DNA of 64,000 nt from Heterobilharzia americana (lineage: Eukaryota; Platyhelminthes; Trematoda; Strigeidida; Schistosomatidae), in contig OX104128.1 of assembly GCA_944470555.2 (NCBI GenBank), positions 41,461,920 through 41,525,919 on the forward strand, written 5' to 3'. How positions within the stretch are numbered: position 1 is the first letter of the stretch; the number at the start of each line of letters is the position of its first letter. The notes under the pieces are model-generated. The model had not been told where the DNA came from and did not search any database. It saw only the letters and a list, made by a program, of their open reading frames with translations. This document shows positions 57,441 to 64,000 of this stretch, one piece after another. A program made the position numbers and the translations under genes.

Positions 57441-60400
57441 ATTGCTAAACAGGCAACGACGTGATTTAAAGAATACAAACATCCAGATAAAGTTAGCAAG
57501 ACATGCTAAGAATTTTCGCCTAGATATGCTATTCAGTAGCGACTTCGGGAAGGCAGCATGGATAGTAATGAAAGATTACTTAAGAAGATTAACAAGTCGA
57601 GCAGTTGGTTGTCAATAAACCGACAAATTATGGATTGAACTCATTGGGTTGAACGGTCATCATAATTATATGACAAACAGAAAAAAAGCTTCTGATAACA
57701 CTTATCACCGAGACTTATTTCTAATCTCACAGGGACTGATAATATCCGAATAAATAGTCTCAACTGAAAACTGCCATCTGGATCTAATGGTTTGGCCTTT
57801 CTACCATTGTGTACTGCCTGGAACATTTATTGGTTTTCACATCGTACTTTGATACTGATGTCATGTAAAGTTCGATGATATGAATTTTGACATCTTGATG
57901 GGGATTTAATGACATAATTATTGTGTTAACTATGATAAAATGTAACAGGAGTTAGTTATTCCTTTGAAACAATCAGCAATTATATCAGTACTGGGTCTCG
58001 ATATCAGGTTACGGTAGTCTAACCCCGTCCCTAACAGTTTATCATTGTACTTTACTCACTGCCACCGTTCTTCTGAGATAAGGATTTTTAATGAGTCAGA
58101 TGCTCTATAAAAAGCAGCAGCTTTCTAAAAACTCCATTCTCGAATGATTTCACTCCAAATACTTTTATTCTTCTTGGTCATACGCTTGTTCTGTCACGCT
58201 CTCTTCTGTATGCCTGAACAATACATGATCTCTCACTTTACTTTCTCAGGACCACCAATTACTGACAATTTTCCAGTAAAAACTGAGACCATCTTGATAG
58301 TACACTGATCAGCCTAATAGTTTTATAAGTTTAGCCTCAACATAATGTCTGCATTAGACAGTCAAGTGCAGTGACCAATTACTATAGGGTAATCAATATA
58401 TATTCTTATGTTTTAAACTCTCCTGATAAAGTTTTTATGGTAGCTGTTCAGTTGAGTAACTCAGCATGTCAATGGTATCTGTTTGACTGAGACAGTTGAA
58501 GGGAAATCTTTTGACAAAGTATTATGCATGTAGTCTTTCAAGGGTCTAATTGCTAACCAGCTAATAAAACCAGTCCGTTTGTACATAATACTCCAACAGT
58601 ACATACACATACGCATGTACATGATCATAATACTTACTGGACATTATTGAAAACAATCAAATAAAAATGATTTTAAAACAGTTACTATTCATTTTCCATT
58701 AGATAGACACAAGTGAATGGCAGAAACCTCAAGTCATTTGCTCATTTGCTTACTTTCACTCACTCACTCACTCAAACACATACACACTTTCTCTCCCTTT
58801 CTTTCCTCTTCTATAGCCTAAAGCCTATTGAGATGTATTCTATAGGCTCAACACCAGTAAAATTAACATTTGTTCAATGTCTAAAACTAGGTTTCTGGAC
58901 AACTAGGGTAAGGATTCATAGTAGTAGTAGTAGTAGTATTATAGAGTAGTCTGTTTGTTTTGATAAAAGTGTGTATAAATGTGTTCACGTTTTGTATAGA
59001 CACGTATATAAATGAAATGCTGATCAGTATTGTTTGTTTTTTCCATTAGCAAGAACACGATATTGTCTGACTAAAAGAAAAAACCCATCTAAGTGAAAGA
59101 GGTGAAGAATAGTAAGTATAAAAGCGTAGATACCTAGGTAGTTTAAATAGAGAAAAGTGAGGCGTAAAATGTGTATGGATTATATATGTCCTGCCATAGA
59201 GACAATAACTGTTTCGTCTCGGTTTCCTAAAGTAACAATACATATATGGATACACAAGCGTTGAGGTGAATAAAATCATGGATATAAAAAAACATTCAGA
59301 AGAGGAAATGCAAGGGTGCATGTAAGTAGGCAAAAACTCAGTGGAAAGAAAGGCATATTTTTGTTACATATAAAATCAGTTCGTGTATCATTGATAGGAA
59401 ATGACACCTTGGACTGTAGTAGACTAACTGTTCTTCATGATGTTTAAGAATAAAATAATGAATTAGTAACCTGAACCTTCTTATGCATGCCTGATGCAGT
59501 TCCTGCAAGTCGATTGTTTAATCTATGTACGTACTATTATGACTAACACTGAATTTGGCTTGTGGTGTTCCTCTAACCGAGAGAAACAATCACACCATAG
59601 TGCCTTTCTATGTCAATGGACTCTTTATTTACTAATTGGTTTCTCTGGATGGTCTAACCGACGATATATTGATTCACTGACCTTAATTTTTTAAATTCCA
59701 TCTTATCCTACACACCTTTATGTATTACGATATAACTCTGTATCTGTCAACTTGTTCTTTACATGTTTCTGTGAAATGTGGTAACTTGAATCGGTAGAGT
59801 ATTATAGTTACAAAATAAAACAGTAAACCTGTTCCATACGAATATCCTGAGGAGACAGTGGCATAAACCTGAGGTTGAAGGAACCTATAACTTCAAATAT
59901 GACGAAGGGAAATGCTGATTTATGCTTTGATCATCCCTAACCATAAGTTGTCTGGCTGATGAATGAGTATAAGGTGAAGTGAACATTTGTTTATCAGGCA
60001 TTTGCAAGACAATCATTCTACCTGCTTAGTTAAGCGAAGAGACAATGAAATGATGGAGTACTCCTAAAGTCAGCTACCGGTCTAATAGGATAAGATATAT
60101 TCAACTACTATAATTATTAGTTTTAGGCATCAAAGCAAATCATTTTAACTCACCCACAGATGGCTTCATCCAGCGTACTACACTATTTGTAGACCTCTTA
60201 ATTTTATGTATAACAATGTTTTAAAGTTTTCGTAATCTCCTGATTTAGACCCATTCAAATGTGTTTACTGATTTTCATGATAAGTTGATTAGTTGATCTT
60301 TCACTTTGTTCCCTCAGTGGTTTATAGTTTCTAACTGATCGTTTCTTTCTTCTCAGTAGGATACTTTTTTTCTATCAATTTGTTAAACTTTTTGATTTGA

Positions 60401-61497
60401 GTATTTCTGGATCGACTGAAAGCAATTGATCTCGATATGTTTCGTGTCCCAACTAGGATTTCATAGTCTCTTTTGGTCAATGGATTATCAGTTATGAATT
60501 TAAAGAATATAATTTGCATAAGCCTATTAATGTCAATAAGTAATTGTTTACTTTTTTAATTATCCAATTAAAAGACAAAGTTCACTTGAAGTTAAAACCA
60601 AAATGTTTGCGTAGTGTTCTCCTTAGGCAGTTTAAAGGAACAGCAGTATGACAAAGAATTTTATGGAAGAATGGAAGTAATACATCGACCAAATAGATAA
60701 ACGGAGAATAGCTAATTCTGACACCCATATGGGCAACGAAAACGTATCAAGATTGCTAAGGTAGACTTGATGTAGGTAAGAACTACTTCCGGGCATATAA
60801 AAGTGGCCTTAGTTGAAATGTGACTATCGCTTAGACAGATCTCGTTTTGTACCCTTAGCTATTTCTTGATAAAATTCTACATTTGTTTACCTATTAATCC
60901 TGTGAACGACTGCTATAATATGTTTGGCTATGACTCAGTGATCTCTCTGATGCCCATGCGTATCAAAGTTTGAAAGTTCAACTATTTTTGAAGTCATTCA
61001 GGTACATTTTACACTACCCATAAACTCCATGGCTCAATTATTCCTTTGCAAAAAAATAAACCGGCAAATTGGTAAACTCAGCGTGGTATGATGTAATACA
61101 GTGTTCAGGTTTATGATGAGGCGAACTTTTTGTTTTCTTAACAGCAGTAGGCCCAGCTGCATCAAATGTTTTGCTGATGACAAACAGATAGTAACCCTAA
61201 TAGCAAAAGCATTTTAGTCGACTCTCCAGTGTATGACAACGTAGGATAAATATCCTACCTAGGGATGGAGTTCTGAGTAGGATTCGAATTCAGTTGACTT
61301 CTGTAAGATTTTTAGAACTCTAATGGGTACTGAACATTACTCACTATGTATTCTCACTCTTACTTATCATCAGTCCTGCTTCCTACCCAGATCTTTCTCT
61401 TCCGCCAAATAACTTATTTATCTTTTGATATACGTATTACATTGGATATCATCTGATGACGATGTGTGAGATTCTCTTATAGTTGCAAATACAACAC
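57441..61497. other. Unassigned 4 kb stretch
   Basis: The longest stretch without a matched repeat. A 62-codon minus frame at 60519-60331 (NPLTKRDYEILVGTRNISRS) has a composition reminiscent of retroelement N-termini but I cannot assign it. A short (AGT)n lies at 58918-58937. No tRNA-like or ribozyme motif was found. Confidence 0.4.
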
Positions 61498-61675
61498 AGT
61501 GGCCCAGTGGATAACGCTTTGGTGTTTGTGAAGCGATAGGTGTAGAGTTCGAGTTTCAGTGGGAATAACATCACTCACTGGGGTGAGCAGGTGCATTCCA
61601 AATGACGAGTCGCAAATAGGATGAAGTGAGCATCCTGGATTCTACCACTAGGCAACAAACAGGCAACAACGAAAT
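61498..61675 (+). mobile_element. SINE family A
   Basis: A clear head: AGTGGCCCAGTGGATAACGC (A box) and GTAGAGTTCGAGTTTCAG (B box), then GGGAATAACATCACTCACT. The hammerhead region reads AATGACGAGTCGCAAATAGG and ATGAAGTGAGCATCCTGG, so CTGATGA and GAAA are both changed. It ends CTACCACTAGGCAAC. Confidence 0.7.
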
Positions 61676-63399
61676 GAATTCAATCTAACTTGTGTACACA
61701 ATATAATAGTCAATCCAACGACAGTCTCCAGTGCACGAACTGACTTTCTACAGATGTGGTTATAAAAGACCAAGCGAACAAGACTTCCGTCAGGATAAAA
61801 ATTAAGAATAAAGATTTCAGCACACAGCTTATTTGTAAACCAATCAAATATTGATTAACCCTGTAAGTAAAAACAGCTGTAATTAGCGGATATTAAACAA
61901 CAACACTCCGATAATTACTGTCCTTACTTTTTTCATATTCAATACTTTAACTAAGATATAGAAAGCATCATTGTAATCCACTGAGATGAACCAAAAGCTA
62001 AACAATGAATTTATCTATCTTCTTTCTTGACTACTTTATTCCAGACACTAGAATTCAATATTTAATCATTGGTGAATTTCATCTATCACTACTTCCATTT
62101 TTATTGATTGATTTATCAAATAAGAGTAAACTTCACTGCTTTACCATTCTGTTATTCCCTAAGAAAGGGTACTTTAAATCAAAAAATCTTCGGTGAACCA
62201 CTCTTGTGCGGTTATTTACTTAAAATTGACATAAAATAGGTAACATGTTGAAGTGTAGACTTGACTGGTAGCAGCCAAGCTGGATAGGCAGTTTGGTGTT
62301 ATATCACTGTCTATGTGAAGATTGTAATACTCCCTAGTAGTTCATACAGCAGCAGATTTTTGTTGTGAATGGCAACTCACCACATCTTTGAATTGAGTTA
62401 TAATCGATAAGACAGTGGACGAACACCACAGCTACACTACATTTATTGGTAATCAGAGGAGAAAAATGGGCATTACTGGTTTAGCATAAGGATTTCCTAA
62501 CCATTTTATTAGATCTTCTGCATCCATCTGATAAGAAGTAGCCTAAATGGAAGCCAACATTTTAAGTCATAAGCCGCTTAGACAGGAGTTCTCGATTTCA
62601 ACTTTTGTTTCATGTTACTGCGTAGTCAAGAAAAACCTTATTGGACAACTTATCTCACGGTTGACCAGTCAAAATGGGCTGTTTAACTTTTACTTTAGTG
62701 ATTTCATATATTCAGGAAAACTGTATCTAAATGATGTATTTTCGAGGGCACCCAAGTGTCACAGTTCTTTTTGAATTCTAGTCTTTCCTAATTCCAGTGT
62801 TTATCACAGATCAACAGAAACTAGAAAAAATAAAAAGCAAGGAGTACTAAAAATCTGATTCATCCAGGTTAGGGACTCTTCAGTTGTCCAAGCCCATCAA
62901 TCAATTTGACATTAACTTTGAGACCATTAAACTTCTCATTAAGTACCTTACCATTCAGCCCCTGGTTTGGAATCTAACAGTCCGAGTTCCCGACTCTGAT
63001 CAATTTACAATGTAGCGCAGCATTCATCCAACGTCAAAAGAGAGTATTTGTCCCCCAGATCCACCTTAGTTGACCCAACATCTCATGGCTTTTATTAGGA
63101 TCTTTTTAAGTTAGTTTTGAAGTAAGTTACCAATGAGCACTGGATTGTCATTTAATTGGAGTGAAAATAGAGAATTGATTGTTTTGAAAGTATTGATGAT
63201 GATTTCTTTGTTTATTTTTTTCAGACCATAGTCGAAAAAATTTGAATTTCTCCTTCAGTTGTATTGTGAATCATGAAGACAAAACATAAGGCTACCTTTC
63301 TTCTTGTCTCATCACCTACTCATCAAAATATTCAAAATGTCAGTGAGAGTTAGGTCAATAAACTATTGAAATACCCCTCCACACACGCACAAAATCAAC
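61676..63399. other. Unassigned stretch
   Basis: Frames at 62005-62196 and 62547-62774 start with ATG but are short and unfamiliar. No repeat matched. Confidence 0.4.
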
Positions 63400-63790
63400 G
63401 CAGAACCTCGTATACGAGTTCACCGGTTCAAGTTGACACACTTCACAGTGGTATGAAAAGAACGAGTGGACAGAAAAGGAGAGATATGAAAGTAGACAAG
63501 GTTATGTGAAAGAGTAAACAATTTGAAGATAACGGTCAATGTAAATATTCAAGCTGTAAAAGATGTTATGGAGTGAATACATCAGGGCCATTTTGACTGA
63601 TTTTTAGCCATGTCACTAAGACTTCTCAACCACTGATTCCTATCATCTTGGGGACCCCAACCAGCTAGTCTATATCTTCCCAGATGGCTCAGACCAACAG
63701 TCAGAGACTTGATGGACTGGTGCCACGTTTGGGTCTGGCCATCATACCGTGACACACAGACATGCACCTTGGTGACCTTGACTACTGATC
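63400..63790 (-). mobile_element. Second non-LTR retrotransposon family, 3' end copy 2
   Basis: The minus-strand frame (63767-63585) reads YDGQTQTWHQSIKSLTVGLS, HLGRYRLAGWGPQDDRNQWL and RSLSDMAKNQSKWP, with the GWGP.D block intact. The 3' UTR at 63560-63400 (GCTTGAATATTTACATTGAC) matches the copy at 43095. Only the 3' end is present, as expected for 5'-truncated insertion. Confidence 0.75.
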
Positions 63791-63818
63791 ACTTTGACAA
63801 CCATTTGATGAGTAACTC

Positions 63819-63942
63819 TGAAGGTCACTCTGCCAACCACTGAAGTAAACAATCAGAGCTGTGTATTTTATGGGAAACTACTTTTTCAGTCAAAATAAGG
63901 AAAAGTAATTGGTTGTTTCGGCCGTTGGTAGGGTAGGCTTCA
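63819..63942. mobile_element. Short inverted-repeat element (MITE-like), copy 5
   Basis: Left end GAAGGTCACTCTGCCAACCA and right end GGCCGTTGGTAGGGTAGGCT, with inner AATTGGTTGTTTCGGCC. TTTACAAAAAATGCAA follows at 63959-63974, the same block that follows copy 2. Confidence 0.65.
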
Positions 63943-64000
63943 AAATCACTCTGTTCAGTTTACAAAAAATGCAACACTTGGAAAATCCACAGTATAGCCT

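Overview
The window looks like intergenic or heterochromatic DNA from a schistosome (blood fluke). It is AT-rich and has no long intact reading frame. It is packed with short tRNA-headed repeats, several of which carry hammerhead-ribozyme-like cores of the kind known from the schistosome Sm-alpha repeat. It also holds decayed RTE-like non-LTR retrotransposons and Penelope-like elements with GIY-YIG tails. Genus-level assignment is inference from these repeat types; I could not run a search. I recognise no intact protein-coding gene.

Layout: bases 1-9147 hold SINE-like repeats (families named A-D here), a Penelope-like fragment, a cluster of short inverted-repeat elements and an (AGT)n array. 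Bases 9148-13425 and 28582-32851 are the two arms of a 4.27 kb inverted duplication, each holding the same RTE-like element plus unique flanks. The 15.2 kb between the arms holds a foldback element, more SINEs, a 1.84 kb uninterrupted (TTAG)n array, a third RTE-like copy and a second kind of Penelope-like fragment that ends close to the right arm. Bases 32852-64000 return to dispersed SINEs, two 5'-truncated RTE-like copies, further Penelope-like fragments and two tails of another non-LTR family. Three short reading frames there (34063, 40842 and 54452) look protein-like and could be exons or gene relics.

Repeat families. A: tRNA-like head plus Sm-alpha-type hammerhead. B: tRNA-like head, a hammerhead with a loopless palindromic stem III, and a tail; it recurs in tandem at about 374 bp. 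C: tRNA-like head plus a hammerhead-like core, often as head-to-head pairs. D: tRNA-like head with a distinct tail and no hammerhead, also in head-to-head pairs with a conserved spacer. Most copies are degenerate; the best preserved ribozyme core is at 45461-45506 on the minus strand. No element appears able to move on its own: every reverse transcriptase frame seen is broken. The SINEs presumably depended on such elements for mobility.
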